A stretch of DNA of 60,348 bases from Crocinitomicaceae bacterium. GTDB lineage: Bacteria; Bacteroidota; Bacteroidia; Flavobacteriales_D; Crocinitomicaceae. The stretch covers positions 1-60,348 of the forward strand of contig JAGQYP010000018.1 of NCBI GenBank assembly GCA_020436025.1, written 5' to 3'. This document shows, in pieces, positions 25,804 to 35,900 of this stretch. How positions within the stretch are numbered: position 1 is the first letter of the stretch; the number at the start of each line of letters is the position of its first letter. Under the pieces are notes generated by a model. It was not told the origin of the DNA, made no database searches, and saw only the letters and a list, made by a program, of their open reading frames with translations. Both the position numbers and the translations under genes were made by a program.

Positions 25804-26760
25804 ATGAAAGCTCTATTTTTTTTAAGTTTTGTCATTACCCTATCTTTTGGATTCTCTCAAACTGTCTGCAACAAGGTTTTAGATACCATTCAGACTGAAG
25901 AAGGAACCATGATCATCTATGCCAACAGAACCTGGGAATACCTGGAAGACATTGATTTCGATGGCGTTTTGAATGACGATCTTTATCAAACAATTGCAAC
26001 AGACACCAACTATCAATTCAAACATTGCTGGAATTCTGATCAGACTTTCGTTTTCAGCAGTGAAAACGATTTGGAAAATATGAAGGACACTTTGTGGTTA
26101 TGTGTTACAGATTCCAACTACAATAAATTTGCTATTCCTTTTGATGGTTTAATTACCTCTACTTTTAAGTGGAGAAAAGGAAGATATCATAAGGGAATTG
26201 ATATTGATTTACAAACGGGAGATACCGTTGTTGCTGCCTTTGCTGGCAAAGTAAGATACGCGCAATACAATGACCATGGATTTGGAAATGTAGTCATCAT
26301 CCGTCATTACAATGGATTGGAAACGGCTTATGCTCACTTGGATAAAATTTCTGTTGTTCCGAACCAATTAGTTCAGGCAGGTGAGATGATTGGCAAAGGT
26401 GGAAACACAGGAAAATCCACTGGTTCTCACTTACATTTTGAGGTTAGATTCTTTGATTGTGCCCTAGATCCTGAAGAGATTTTTGATTTCAAAAACAAAA
26501 AACTAAAAGGAGAAAACCTTTTTGTCCACAAGCATCTTTTTAACTACAAAGCCATTTCCCAAACAAAAACATCCTATGCAAGTACAAGTTCTGCTCCAGG
26601 GACATATGATAAAAGTGCAAGAACCCACAAAATTAGAAGTGGCGACTCTTTGTATAAATTATCACTTATGTATGGCGTTTCTGTTTCAGAACTGTGCCGA
26701 ATCAATAAAATTAAGGAAAACTCAATTTTATCATTGGGACAGGTAATCATCTTAAGATAA
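25804..26760 (+). CDS. Secreted M23 peptidase with C-terminal LysM
   Basis: 318 residues. A signal peptide (MKALFFLSFVITLSFGFSQ) leads to an M23 (LytM-like) domain at about 120-225. Its zinc ligands are visible in KGRYHKGIDIDLQTGD (H-x3-D type) and GSHLHFEVRF (HxH). A LysM peptidoglycan-binding domain ends the protein (KIRSGDSLYKLSLMYGVS, VIILR). It should cut peptidoglycan peptides or act as a regulator of such enzymes in the periplasm. The gene ends exactly where the convergent zinc-finger gene ends. Confidence 0.92.
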   Translation: MKALFFLSFVITLSFGFSQTVCNKVLDTIQTEEGTMIIYANRTWEYLEDIDFDGVLNDDLYQTIATDTNYQFKHCWNSDQTFVFSSENDLENMKDTLWLCVTDSNYNKFAIPFDGLITSTFKWRKGRYHKGIDIDLQTGDTVVAAFAGKVRYAQYNDHGFGNVVIIRHYNGLETAYAHLDKISVVPNQLVQAGEMIGKGGNTGKSTGSHLHFEVRFFDCALDPEEIFDFKNKKLKGENLFVHKHLFNYKAISQTKTSYASTSSAPGTYDKSARTHKIRSGDSLYKLSLMYGVSVSELCRINKIKENSILSLGQVIILR

Positions 26761-27144
26761 CTAAGGTAATTCTCCCACCAATTGTTTTTCAAAAACCTTC
26801 TTGTCTAAAATGATAATTGTTTCGTTTTCTGCAAATTTATACCCCAGATCATAGCAGAAATACACTTCACTCCCTTCAGAATCCTTATATAGATTGGTAA
26901 AATAGGTTAGCACAAAACCATCACTAATGAGTGAAAACAACGACACACTATCCATCCCTAGTCTAAAATATTTACTAAGAATTTCCCTATTGGTACGAAG
27001 TCTTCTATTGGTTTTTCTAATTTCCTTGTACAGGGTTGAATTCAGTTTGTTGTTGTATACATTTCGACATTGGTCAGAACAGTATTTTTTATCCGCACGA
27101 CCAACAAAAACCTTGTCACAAACAAGACATTTCTTTGATTTCAT
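26761..27144 (-). CDS. Small zinc-finger protein of unknown function
   Basis: 127 residues. A treble-clef-like N-terminus has CLVCDKVFVGRADKKYCSDQCRN, i.e. C-x2-C-x12-C-x3-C, which should bind one zinc ion. A basic helix (KLNSTLYKEIRKTNRRLRTNREILSK) follows, then a C-terminal half of about 65 residues with alternating hydrophobics. I know similar proteins in Bacteroidota only as hypothetical. Binding nucleic acid is a guess. It has a strong promoter at 27171-27200. Confidence 0.75.
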   Translation of the reverse strand: MKSKKCLVCDKVFVGRADKKYCSDQCRNVYNNKLNSTLYKEIRKTNRRLRTNREILSKYFRLGMDSVSLFSLISDGFVLTYFTNLYKDSEGSEVYFCYDLGYKFAENETIIILDKKVFEKQLVGELP

Positions 27145-27170
27145 TATGAATTGATTTAAATGGTTGGTTA

Positions 27171-27200
27171 CAAATATAATAGAAAGTTGAAAATTTCAAA
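27171..27200 (-). promoter_or_regulatory. Promoter of the zinc-finger gene
   Basis: Minus strand: TTTG (27197-27200), 18-base spacer, TATATTTG (27171-27178). Confidence 0.8.
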
Positions 27201-27205
27201 AAAGC

Positions 27206-28504
27206 TTAAATCAACTCTGCTTCTACTCTTCCTTCACTATCTATTTTTTTCAATCGAACTTTTCGAATGCTGTTTACCAGGGACTCATCATATGGAATTT
27301 TCACCTTTACATAATTTTCAGTAAATCCAAACATATCATTCCCTTCTCTTTCCGCTTCCAACAGCACCTCCAACTCTTTTCCAAGTTGACTTTCATAAAA
27401 GGCTCTCTTCTTTTTAAGCGAAAGAATTTGAAGCATTTTACTTCTCTTTTTTCGAACACCCATATCCACCGATTCAGGCATTTTTTTAGCAGTGGTGTTT
27501 GCTCTTTCAGAATAAGTGAACACATGTAAATAGGAAACATCCAAATCATTCAGGTAATTGTAAGTCTCTAGAAATTTTTCTTCTGTTTCACCTGGAAAAC
27601 CTACTATTACATCCACGCCGATACAACAATCTTGAATTTTTTCTTTAATTCTGTCGATCCGTTCACTATACAAGGACGTCAAGTACTTTCTTCTCATTTT
27701 TTGCAATAGCTCATCCGAGCCAGACTGCAATGGAATATGAAAATGGGGAACAAACTTCTTACTTTGAGCTACAAAATCAATGATATCATTCGATAATAAA
27801 TTTGGTTCTATAGAAGAAATTCGGAATCGATCAATACCATCCACCTGGTCAAATTCTTGAATCAAATTATAAAAATTCTCCTCACTACCCTGACCAAAAT
27901 CCCCAATATTTACACCCGTTATGACCACCTCTTTAATTTCTGTATCAGCTACTTTTTGAGCCTGCTTAACCGTTTCCTCTATAGAGCTATTTCGGCTCTT
28001 CCCCCTTGCTAAAGGAATGGTGCAGAAAGTACAGAAATAATCGCATCCATCTTGGATCTTTAAAAAAGATCGGGTTCTATCGCCATAAGAGTGTGAAGGA
28101 ATGAATCCATTGACAGTTTTAATGTTCTCATTCTGGATTTCAGCTACTTCTTTTTTATCAATTTTATCAAGATAATCTTTGATATTGAACTTTTCATTTG
28201 CTCCCAAAACCAAATCCACACCTGGAATTGATGCAATATCATCTGGCTTTAATTGAGCGTAACATCCTATGACAATCACGTAGGCATTTGGATTAATCCC
28301 CAAAGCCTTTTTTACAATTTGACGACATTTTTTATCCGCATTTTCTGTAACGGAACAAGTATTGATCACATAGATATCTGGAAATTCATTAAAATCTACT
28401 TTTGCGAACCCCAGTTCAGCTAGTTCCCTTGCAATCGTAGAAGTCTCTGAAAAATTCAGCTTACATCCCAGTGTATAATATGCTACTTTATGAAATTCCT
28501 GCAT
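27206..28504 (-). CDS. mtaB: tRNA t6A37 methylthiotransferase MtaB
   Basis: 432 residues. Radical-SAM enzyme that adds a methylthio group to t6A at position 37 of tRNAs reading ANN codons. The N-terminal UPF0004 domain has cluster ligands C14, C50 and C81 (TLGCKLNF, NTCSVTENADKKC, IGCYAQL). The radical-SAM cluster uses C154, C158 and C161 (DGCDYFCTFCTIP). A TRAM domain occupies about 370-432 (LEVLLEAEREGNDMFGFTENYVKVKIP). The pattern fits MtaB better than MiaB or RimO. A -7 box lies just before the ATG. Confidence 0.93.
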   Translation of the reverse strand: MQEFHKVAYYTLGCKLNFSETSTIARELAELGFAKVDFNEFPDIYVINTCSVTENADKKCRQIVKKALGINPNAYVIVIGCYAQLKPDDIASIPGVDLVLGANEKFNIKDYLDKIDKKEVAEIQNENIKTVNGFIPSHSYGDRTRSFLKIQDGCDYFCTFCTIPLARGKSRNSSIEETVKQAQKVADTEIKEVVITGVNIGDFGQGSEENFYNLIQEFDQVDGIDRFRISSIEPNLLSNDIIDFVAQSKKFVPHFHIPLQSGSDELLQKMRRKYLTSLYSERIDRIKEKIQDCCIGVDVIVGFPGETEEKFLETYNYLNDLDVSYLHVFTYSERANTTAKKMPESVDMGVRKKRSKMLQILSLKKKRAFYESQLGKELEVLLEAEREGNDMFGFTENYVKVKIPYDESLVNSIRKVRLKKIDSEGRVEAELI

Positions 28505-28514
28505 AATGCGGGCG

Positions 28515-28522
28515 CAAATTTA
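28515..28522 (-). promoter_or_regulatory. -7 box of mtaB
   Basis: TAAATTTG on the minus strand (CAAATTTA on the plus strand), 10 bases before the mtaB ATG. No -33 element recognised. Confidence 0.55.
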
Positions 28523-28566
28523 CGTCAATTAATAGAAATTTAAAACCATCAACTCAAAGGAATTCC

Positions 28567-28574
28567 TAATTTTG
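28567..28574 (+). promoter_or_regulatory. -7 box of mazG, possibly leaderless
   Basis: TAATTTTG ends only 4 bases before the mazG ATG at 28579. Transcription would begin at or next to the start codon. Confidence 0.55.
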
Positions 28575-28578
28575 GATC

Positions 28579-29349
28579 ATGGAGAAAAAAGCAGAACAAT
28601 TCCTTAGACTTGTAAAAATTATGGATGAGCTTAGAGCTCAATGTCCGTGGGACAAAAAACAAACTTTGGAATCTTTACGCCATCTAACTATTGAGGAAAC
28701 CTACGAACTTTCAGACGCTATTTTAGACAATGATTTCGAAGAATTAAAGGGCGAATTAGGCGATTTACTTTTGCATATTGTCTTTTATTCAAAAATTGCT
28801 TCCGAAAAAAATGAATTTCAGCTGGAGGACGTGATAGAGAAAATCTGCGACAAATTAGTTGAACGCCATCCGCATATTTATGGAGATGTAGAAGTTCAAG
28901 ATGAAGAAGAAGTTAAAGCGAATTGGGAAAAGATTAAACTAAAATCAGGAAGAAAATCTGTCCTGTCAGGTGTTCCCAACTCCATGCCTAGCTTGGTAAA
29001 AGCCTATCGAATTCAAGAAAAAGTAAAAGGTGTAGGTTTTGAATGGAAAACTTCGGATGATGTTTGGAAAAAGGTCGAGGAAGAATTTCAAGAATTTAAA
29101 GACGAAGTAGATCAAAATTCCTCCAAACAGGAAGAAGAGTTTGGTGACCTACTCTTTTCTTTGGTCAATTTTGCAAGATTCAATAATATCAACCCAGAAG
29201 ATGCGCTGGAAAGAACCAATAAAAAGTTTGTCAAACGTTTCCAACTCCTCGAAGAACTTATTCGAAAAGACTCTAAAGATATGAGTTCTATGAGTTTAGA
29301 AGAGATGGATAAATATTGGGATAGAGCTAAATTAGAGCTACGTAAATAG
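28579..29349 (+). CDS. mazG: Nucleoside triphosphate pyrophosphohydrolase MazG
   Basis: 256 residues with two tandem MazG domains. The N-terminal copy has CPWDKKQTLESLRHLTIEETYEL with the EExxE metal-binding set and DFEELKGELGDLLLHIVFY. The second copy has EEFQEFKDE and EEFGDLLFSLVNFARF. Such enzymes hydrolyse dNTPs and NTPs to monophosphates and keep damaged nucleotides low. Length is normal (E. coli 263). Divergent from mtaB. Confidence 0.95.
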   Translation: MEKKAEQFLRLVKIMDELRAQCPWDKKQTLESLRHLTIEETYELSDAILDNDFEELKGELGDLLLHIVFYSKIASEKNEFQLEDVIEKICDKLVERHPHIYGDVEVQDEEEVKANWEKIKLKSGRKSVLSGVPNSMPSLVKAYRIQEKVKGVGFEWKTSDDVWKKVEEEFQEFKDEVDQNSSKQEEEFGDLLFSLVNFARFNNINPEDALERTNKKFVKRFQLLEELIRKDSKDMSSMSLEEMDKYWDRAKLELRK

Positions 29350-29368
29350 ATTGAAATAAAATAGAGAA

Positions 29369-29403
29369 TAACTTTGCATCTATACAATAAACTTCTATTT
29401 TTG
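29369..29403 (+). promoter_or_regulatory. Promoter of sucD (nested boxes)
   Basis: TTTG (29373-29376), a 19-base spacer and TATTTTTG (29396-29403) make a full promoter. The -33 TTTG is itself the end of a second possible -7 box TAACTTTG (29369-29376). Confidence 0.7.
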
Positions 29404-29441
29404 AAACAGCTTTTTAAGAAAATAAAATTACAGATAAAGAA

Positions 29442-30320
29442 ATGAGTGTACTAGTTAATAAAAATTCTAAGGTGATCGTTCAAGGGTTCACAGGAAGTGA
29501 AGGTACTTTTCACGCTTCGCAAATGATTGAATACGGAACAAACGTTGTTGGAGGGGTTACACCAGGAAAAGGTGGTCAGACTCACCTAGACAAACCAGTA
29601 TTCAATACAGTAGAAGATGCGGTTAAAGCGACAGGAGCAGACGTTTCGATCATTTTCGTACCACCAGCATTTGCTGCAGATGCGATCATGGAAGCTGCGC
29701 AATCAGGAATTAAAGTAATTGTTTGTATCACTGAAGGAATTCCTGTTAAAGACATGATTTACGCGAAAGAATATATTTCAGATTACAATTGTACACTTAT
29801 TGGTCCTAACTGTCCTGGAATTATTTCTGCTGACCAAGCGAAAGTTGGTATCATGCCAGGATTTGTTTTCAAACCAGGAAAAATTGGAATTGTATCTAAA
29901 TCTGGGACGCTTACCTACGAAGCTGCGGATCAAGTTGCTAAAGCAGGTTTAGGTGTCACAACTGCTATCGGAATTGGTGGAGATCCAATCATTGGAACTA
30001 CTACAAAAGAGGCCGTTGAATTATTAATGAACGACCCAGCAACGGAAGGAATTGTGATGATTGGTGAAATTGGAGGAAATCTTGAAGCTATCGCTGCAAA
30101 ATGGATTAAAGAAAATGGAACTAAACCTGTTGTAGGATTCATCGCTGGTGAAACTGCACCAAAAGGAAGAACCATGGGGCACGCCGGAGCAATTGTCGGA
30201 GGTGAAGACGATACTGCTGAGGCAAAAAAGAGAATCATGAGAGAAAATGGAATTCATGTAGTTGACTCCCCTGCTGAAATTGGAAAGAAAATGGCAGAAG
30301 TTTTAGGAGTTACAGCATAA
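29442..30320 (+). CDS. sucD: Succinyl-CoA ligase, alpha subunit
   Basis: 292 residues. The subunit carries the CoA-binding Rossmann domain ([33 protein letters not shown]) and the phosphohistidine loop (GHAGAIVGG, near residue 246) of succinyl-CoA synthetase in the TCA cycle. Also seen: [20 protein letters not shown] and [10 protein letters not shown]. No sucC in the window, as is common in Bacteroidota where the two subunit genes may be apart. A bidirectional terminator separates it from hemB. Confidence 0.96.
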   Translation: MSVLVNKNSKVIVQGFTGSEGTFHASQMIEYGTNVVGGVTPGKGGQTHLDKPVFNTVEDAVKATGADVSIIFVPPAFAADAIMEAAQSGIKVIVCITEGIPVKDMIYAKEYISDYNCTLIGPNCPGIISADQAKVGIMPGFVFKPGKIGIVSKSGTLTYEAADQVAKAGLGVTTAIGIGGDPIIGTTTKEAVELLMNDPATEGIVMIGEIGGNLEAIAAKWIKENGTKPVVGFIAGETAPKGRTMGHAGAIVGGEDDTAEAKKRIMRENGIHVVDSPAEIGKKMAEVLGVTA

Positions 30321-30335
30321 TATAAAGCACTATAA

Positions 30336-30370
30336 ATAAAAAAGGCGATTCGGACGAATCGCTTTTTTTT
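30336..30370. terminator. Bidirectional terminator between sucD and hemB
   Basis: GCGATTC (30345-30351) pairs with GAATCGC (30356-30362) around GGAC. An A-run lies on the left and a T-run on the right, so it can serve both convergent genes. Confidence 0.85.
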
Positions 30371-30374
30371 ATGT

Positions 30375-31355
30375 TTAAACTTTTCCTTCTTTCAATAAAA
30401 GGGCGTACTCTTTTGCGAAATATGTCAAAATGGAGGTGGCTCCAGCTCTTTTAAAACTCAATAGCATTTCAGGCATTGCTTTCTCAAAATCCAACCATCC
30501 TTTGTCACAGGCAGCTCTCAGCATGGCACATTCTCCGGATACATTATAAACTGCAATCGGCAATGAGGATACTTCACTTAAGGTCTTTACAATATCCAAA
30601 TAAGGTAATCCGGGCTTGACCATTAGAAAGTCCGCTCCTTCTTCCTCATCTAGAATGGCTTCCCTTATAGCCTCCTTACTGTTCGAGGGATCCATCTGAT
30701 ATGTTTTCTTATCTCCTCCCTTAGGAGCTGAATCCAATGCATCTCTAAAAGGACCGTAAAAGGCACTTGCATATTTGGCTGTGTAAGCCATGATTCCAGT
30801 ATTGTAATACCCTGCCTCATCTAAGGCTTCACGGATAGCTCCAATTCTACCATCCATCATGTCGGAAGGTCCTAAAATATCAAAACCAGCTTTTGCCTGT
30901 GCAACAGCCATTTCACATAGAATGGGTAAAGTTTTATCGTTGATAATCTCTCCATTTTCTACAAAACCATCATGCCCTTCCGAAGAATATGGATCCATTG
31001 CAACATCGCTAATCAAACAGATTTCTGGAAAACTCGATTTGATCTTATTGGCAGCTTTTAGATAAAAATTATCTGCGGAATGGCTGTATGAAGCATGTGG
31101 ATCCTTAAGATTTTCTGCAACAGCAGGGAACATCACAAAATTTGTAATCCCTAAATCAATACACTCCCTGATCTCTTTTAATAATAAATCAATACTCCAT
31201 CTATAATTTCCTGGAAGCGATTGCACTTCATCTTTGATTCCTTCGCCATCCACCAAAAATATGGGATAGATTAAATTCGCTAATTCTAATCTGTTTTCTC
31301 TGACCATGGATCTGATCGATTCAGACTTTCTATTTCTTCTTGGGCGTGATAACAT
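30375..31355 (-). CDS. hemB: Delta-aminolevulinic acid dehydratase (porphobilinogen synthase)
   Basis: 326 residues. It condenses two 5-aminolevulinates to porphobilinogen in heme synthesis. The Schiff-base lysines are in YTAKYASAFYGPFRDA and LMVKPGLPYLDIV. The metal segment reads DVAMDPYSSEGHDGF, with Asp/Ser in place of the cysteines of zinc-type enzymes, so this is the Mg-type form. I start at MLSRPRRNR (31355) because the open extension upstream (to 31466) is not family-like. Confidence 0.95.
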   Translation of the reverse strand: MLSRPRRNRKSESIRSMVRENRLELANLIYPIFLVDGEGIKDEVQSLPGNYRWSIDLLLKEIRECIDLGITNFVMFPAVAENLKDPHASYSHSADNFYLKAANKIKSSFPEICLISDVAMDPYSSEGHDGFVENGEIINDKTLPILCEMAVAQAKAGFDILGPSDMMDGRIGAIREALDEAGYYNTGIMAYTAKYASAFYGPFRDALDSAPKGGDKKTYQMDPSNSKEAIREAILDEEEGADFLMVKPGLPYLDIVKTLSEVSSLPIAVYNVSGECAMLRAACDKGWLDFEKAMPEMLLSFKRAGATSILTYFAKEYALLLKEGKV

Positions 31356-31469
31356 ATTTGAACTTTTTTTGCAAATAAACAAAAATTGCTTGGCCGTTGA
31401 AAAATATAACTCACAAATCAAACTATTCAAAATGAATTCTGCTGGGCATAGATTTTTTAAGTTCAATCT

Positions 31470-31499
31470 ATTGATTAACGGAAAATAATTATATTTTTG
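31470..31499 (+). promoter_or_regulatory. Promoter of the lipoprotein-ABC-yqgE group
   Basis: ATTG at 31470-31473, an 18-base spacer and TATTTTTG at 31492-31499, about 47 bases before the ATG at 31546. Confidence 0.7.
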
Positions 31500-31545
31500 A
31501 GACTTGAATTCGATAAGAACAAATCTGATTCTTAACTAATAAGAC

Positions 31546-32466
31546 ATGAAAAAATTCAAAAATTCTGTTAGGCTTTTGTTAGCCTTTTCTGTTTCCTTAT
31601 CTATCATTGGCTGTGGCTCTGATGGCTCAGAAGGATCTTCAGAGGGTAAAAAAAATGACGTTAATACGGTAGATCAAGATATCATTGATAAAAATCAAAA
31701 CTTGATGACCACTTTTGGAGACAAGTTATTTTCCATCCCTTCTCCTATTCAGACTGCCATGTTGATTAAAGAAAAAGGAGGAAATTACGATCAGTCCATC
31801 TTAAATCAGGCGAATAAATTGTCGAATTACAGTACAACTTATCAGAAAGCTTTGAATTTAGGTGTGTATGGAGCAGATTTAGGTTACACCTCTATTTACG
31901 ATCAACAACAGGATGCATTGGATTATATCAATGTAGTGAATTCACTTTCAAAAGACCTTGGGATTTCTGGAGCATTTGATCAAGAATTACTGGAGCGTTT
32001 TTCTGAAAACACAAGTAATGAGGATTCATTAGTGAAGATCATCACTCAAGCTTACCGCAAGGGAGACCAGTTTTTGAAAGAAAATGACCAAAAGGATATT
32101 TCTGTCCTAATTTTAACTGGGGGTTGGGTTGAAGCATTGTATTTCGCTACAGATGTTGCAAGTAAAACTAAGAACAAGGATATCTACAAGAGAATTGCAG
32201 AACAAAAAAATACTCTTAAATCTCTGATTGAAATATTGAAAGAGTATAAATCCAGTGAAGCATTTGATGAATTGATCTCTGGACTTGAAGCTCTTAAAGT
32301 GCTTTTCGATAAAGTTCAAAGTACTTACGAGTATATTGAACCCATTACGGATGAAAGCAAAAGGCTTACAACTTTCAAAAATAAGTCAACCGCAGATATC
32401 GACGACAATACACTTGCTGAGATCACATCGAAGGTAGGAGAAATTAGAAATGCAATTGTGAAATAA
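31546..32466 (+). CDS. Hypothetical helical lipoprotein
   Basis: 306 residues. A lipoprotein signal peptide ends in SIIGC (lipobox Cys23), followed by a G/S/D-rich stretch (SDGSEGSSEG), a common lipoprotein export signal in Bacteroidota. The rest is predicted alpha-helical with few motifs: LFSIPSPIQTAMLIKEKGGNYDQSILNQANKLSNY, then YGADLGYTSIYDQQQDALDY. No family named, although the SIPSPIQTAMLIKEKGG part looks conserved in style. The small secreted gene begins 2 bases after its stop, so they are cotranscribed. Confidence 0.75.
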   Translation: MKKFKNSVRLLLAFSVSLSIIGCGSDGSEGSSEGKKNDVNTVDQDIIDKNQNLMTTFGDKLFSIPSPIQTAMLIKEKGGNYDQSILNQANKLSNYSTTYQKALNLGVYGADLGYTSIYDQQQDALDYINVVNSLSKDLGISGAFDQELLERFSENTSNEDSLVKIITQAYRKGDQFLKENDQKDISVLILTGGWVEALYFATDVASKTKNKDIYKRIAEQKNTLKSLIEILKEYKSSEAFDELISGLEALKVLFDKVQSTYEYIEPITDESKRLTTFKNKSTADIDDNTLAEITSKVGEIRNAIVK

Positions 32467-32468
32467 TT

Positions 32469-32894
32469 ATGAAAAAGCTATTATATATTTTAGTTCTGGT
32501 TGTAGGTTTTCAATTCAGTGGAAAATCTCAAAATTGTGACTCGCTTGTTACGATTTGCGAATCCTATCTTAATTTGAAAGATGGTTCTTTATTTGTTTCA
32601 GATGGACAAGTATACCAGGCCTTTTTAACAGAAGAAGCTGCCGAATTTGAAACGACTTTATACGGGGGATCAACTTATCGTGTAGCAACTTCGGCTGGTA
32701 CAAAAGACAATTTTGTGATCTTTAGCATTATTGATCAAGAAGGAAATGTGCTTTTCACAAATGAGAAACATAAAAATGCGAAATACTGGGATTTTAAGGT
32801 GGAATCGACTTTAAATTGTCGTGTCGAATTAAAATTAGATCTTGAGCGTAAGTCCTCCGGGTGTGTGACGATGCTTATTGGATTTAAGAAATAA
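32469..32894 (+). CDS. Hypothetical secreted protein
   Basis: 141 residues. A signal peptide (MKKLLYILVLVVGFQFSGKSQ) is followed by a beta-rich domain with two or three cysteines (NCDSLVTICESYLN, LNCRVELKLDLERKSSGC) and GGSTYRVATSAGTKDNFVIFSIIDQEGNVLF. Its compact beta pattern suggests a small extracytoplasmic sandwich. Not recognised. It follows the lipoprotein gene by 2 bases and precedes the ABC gene by 50. Confidence 0.72.
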   Translation: MKKLLYILVLVVGFQFSGKSQNCDSLVTICESYLNLKDGSLFVSDGQVYQAFLTEEAAEFETTLYGGSTYRVATSAGTKDNFVIFSIIDQEGNVLFTNEKHKNAKYWDFKVESTLNCRVELKLDLERKSSGCVTMLIGFKK

Positions 32895-32944
32895 GTTATT
32901 TCCCACCTACCCTTTTTATTTAGATTACTTACTATAACTGAAGA

Positions 32945-35900
32945 ATGAGCGAAAGAATACTCAAAGCCCTGATGCAACTATTTGCGATTATTGCAAAAGT
33001 TGATGACGTTGAAGATGAAAATGCTGAAAACGAAGAAATAGAAGGAGACGATGAAGTTACCTCTTCCAAAGGCCGTCAAATTGTTGAACTTTTTCTAAAT
33101 CAGGAGCTTAGTTCTGACCTCGTTGAAGAGTATTTAGTGCTTTTCGATGAATATCTAAATACACACCACGCCAAATCAGCCAAGAAAAAAGGGAAAAGAA
33201 AAAGAACTTCGGTTAATTCTGTAAAGGTTCTTAAAATTTGTACCCAGATCAATGAAGAGCTTGCTCAAAAACAAAAAATCATTGTACTTGTTAGGCTTCT
33301 TGAATTTATTAACGCCAATGATATTGTAACAGAGCAAGAACTTGAATTCGTTGAAACTGTTGCCGATACATTTAATATTGAAAGAGAAGAGTTTGGACAT
33401 ATCAAACAATTCGTTGATAATAATGTTGAGAAAATTGACTCTCCTTATTTCTTGTACATCAACAATAAAAAGGATGAATCTTTCACTGAAGCCAAACACA
33501 TCTACAATGACACTTTAGTCGGTGAAATCCGAATCTTAAGAGTAACTTCAGTAAATGTATATTTCTTCAAAGTATTAAATGAAGCTGATCTCTATCTAAA
33601 TGGTCAGATCATACCAGAAGGTAGACATCAAATCTTGAATCAAGGATCCTCTATTAGATCTTCAAGAGTTAAGCCTATTTATTACTCAGACATCATTGGC
33701 AGGTATTTGAGTGATAAAAACCAAGAAAAAATTGTTTTCGAAGCAAATCACATTACCTATAGATTTAAAGCTGGAAATATTGGATTACATGATTTCAACT
33801 TTAAATCAGAATCAGGGAAATTAGTAGGTATCATGGGAGGTTCTGGTGCTGGAAAGTCCACCCTTCTTAATGTATTGAACGGAAACAACAAACCTTCTAC
33901 TGGAGCCATTCGGATTAATGGTTATGATATTCACAAAGATACAGAAGAGATTGAAGGCGTTATTGGATATGTCTCTCAGGATGACCTTTTAATAGAAGAA
34001 TTAACCGTTTTCCAAAACCTTTTCTACAATGCGAAATTGTGTTTTGGGAATCTTAATAATAAAGACATTGCAAAGAAAGTTCTTGATCTTTTGAACTCTC
34101 TTGGATTGTACGAAGCTAGAGATTTAAAAGTAGGATCTCCTTTGGATAAATACATCTCTGGTGGGCAAAGAAAAAGATTGAATATAGCTCTTGAGCTTAT
34201 TCGAGAACCTTCAGTAATGTTTGTTGATGAGCCCACTTCAGGTTTATCTTCAAGAGACTCTGAAAACATCATGGACCTTTTGAAAGAATTGTCTTTAAAA
34301 GGAAAAGTGATTTTCGTTGTAATTCACCAGCCATCTTCAGACATCTTCAAAATGTTTGATGATTTGATGATCTTGGATAAAGGAGGTTACCCTATTTACA
34401 ATGCAAACCCTGTAGATGGTGTAGTTTACTTCAAGAAAGCCATGAGTCACGCGAATGCGGATGAAAGTGATTGTCCGACTTGTGGTAACGTAAATCCAGA
34501 ACAAATTTTCAATATCATCGATGCGAAAGTAGTAGATGAATATGGAAATCAAACTGACAATAGAAAGGTCTCTCCAGAAGAATGGAATAAAAGATATAAG
34601 GAAACCGAAGTCGATTTTGAACCACTTCCTGAAAAAACTAAAATTCCTGACAGTATTTTCAAGATTCCTAATGTATTGAAGCAATTTTATGTTTATTTCA
34701 TTAGAGACGTCTTGTCGAAGCTGACTAACAAACAATACATGGTCATCAATATGGTTGAAGCACCTGCTTTGGCTGCTATTCTTGCATTTTTTGTTCGTTT
34801 TTACAATGCTTCTGGAGAAGAAAGCACAGAATATGTTTTTAGAAAAAGTGAAAACCTCCCTCAATTCCTTTTTATCTCGGTAGTTGTTGCGCTGTTTATT
34901 GGACTAACGGTAGCTGCGGAGGAAATTATCAAAGATCAAAAAATATTAAAAAGAGAATCATTCTTGAATCTATCAAAAGGGAGCTACTTGGCTTCTAAGA
35001 TTATTATTATGATTTTGATTTCAGCGATTCAAACTTTATTCTTTGTTGTTGTTGGAAACTTGATTCTAGAAATTAAAGGTATGTGGCTGGAATATTGGAT
35101 GATATTATTCTCCGTCTCCGTATTTGCCAATATCCTCGGACTCAATATATCTGCCAGCTTTAACTCTGCAAAGGTGGTTTACATTTTGATTCCTATTTTG
35201 ATTATTCCACAGTTATTATTCAGTGGTGTAATTGTAAAATTCGAAAAGCTAAACCCATTGATTTCGAGTAAGGATTCCGTTCCTTTAATTGGAAATGTCA
35301 TGTGTTCTAGATGGGCTTACGAGGCATTAGCAGTAACCCAATTTAAGGAAAATGAGCTGCACAAACAGTTTTTTGAGTTTGAACAAACAAAAAGTTTTGC
35401 TTCATGGAAAAGAGATTATTGGATTCCAGAATTGATTAGTGCATTGGATAATGTTTCAAACTACAAAGACGATCCAGAAAAGAAAGCTGTCGTTGATAAG
35501 GCTTTTGAGGTATTAAGAAATGAAATCCAGAAAGAAGAAGAGTTTATTCAGAATTTACCTTGTAAGGGATGTTTGGAAGGCTTAACTAGAGAAACTTTCG
35601 CTGGTGAGAAGACGGTAAAACCGATAAAAGCTTATTTAAACACTCTTAAAAAACACTATAATTCAGTTTATTCTAAGAATGACAAGATAAAGGATTCGAT
35701 CATTGTTAGCATGGGTGTTGAAGAGTACAAGGAAAAAGTAAAGAAATTCACTAATGAAAGTTTAGATAATTTCTGTTTGAACAAAACAGATTTGACTAAT
35801 ATTATCGAATACGAAGGCCATTTAGTACAAAAAAGTGATCCTATTTACAAAGCTCCAGATCCTAAAAAAGGATTCTTCGGTGCTCATTTCTATGCTCCAA

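Noticed and set aside
31356..31466. Longer N-terminus for HemB
   Set aside because: The 37 added residues have no family likeness; homologues begin at M-L-x-R-x-R-R.
34337..34864. Minus-strand frame of 175 residues inside the ABC transporter
   Set aside because: It mirrors the membrane-helix region of the ABC gene, which has clear motifs; hydrophobic antisense frames are expected there.
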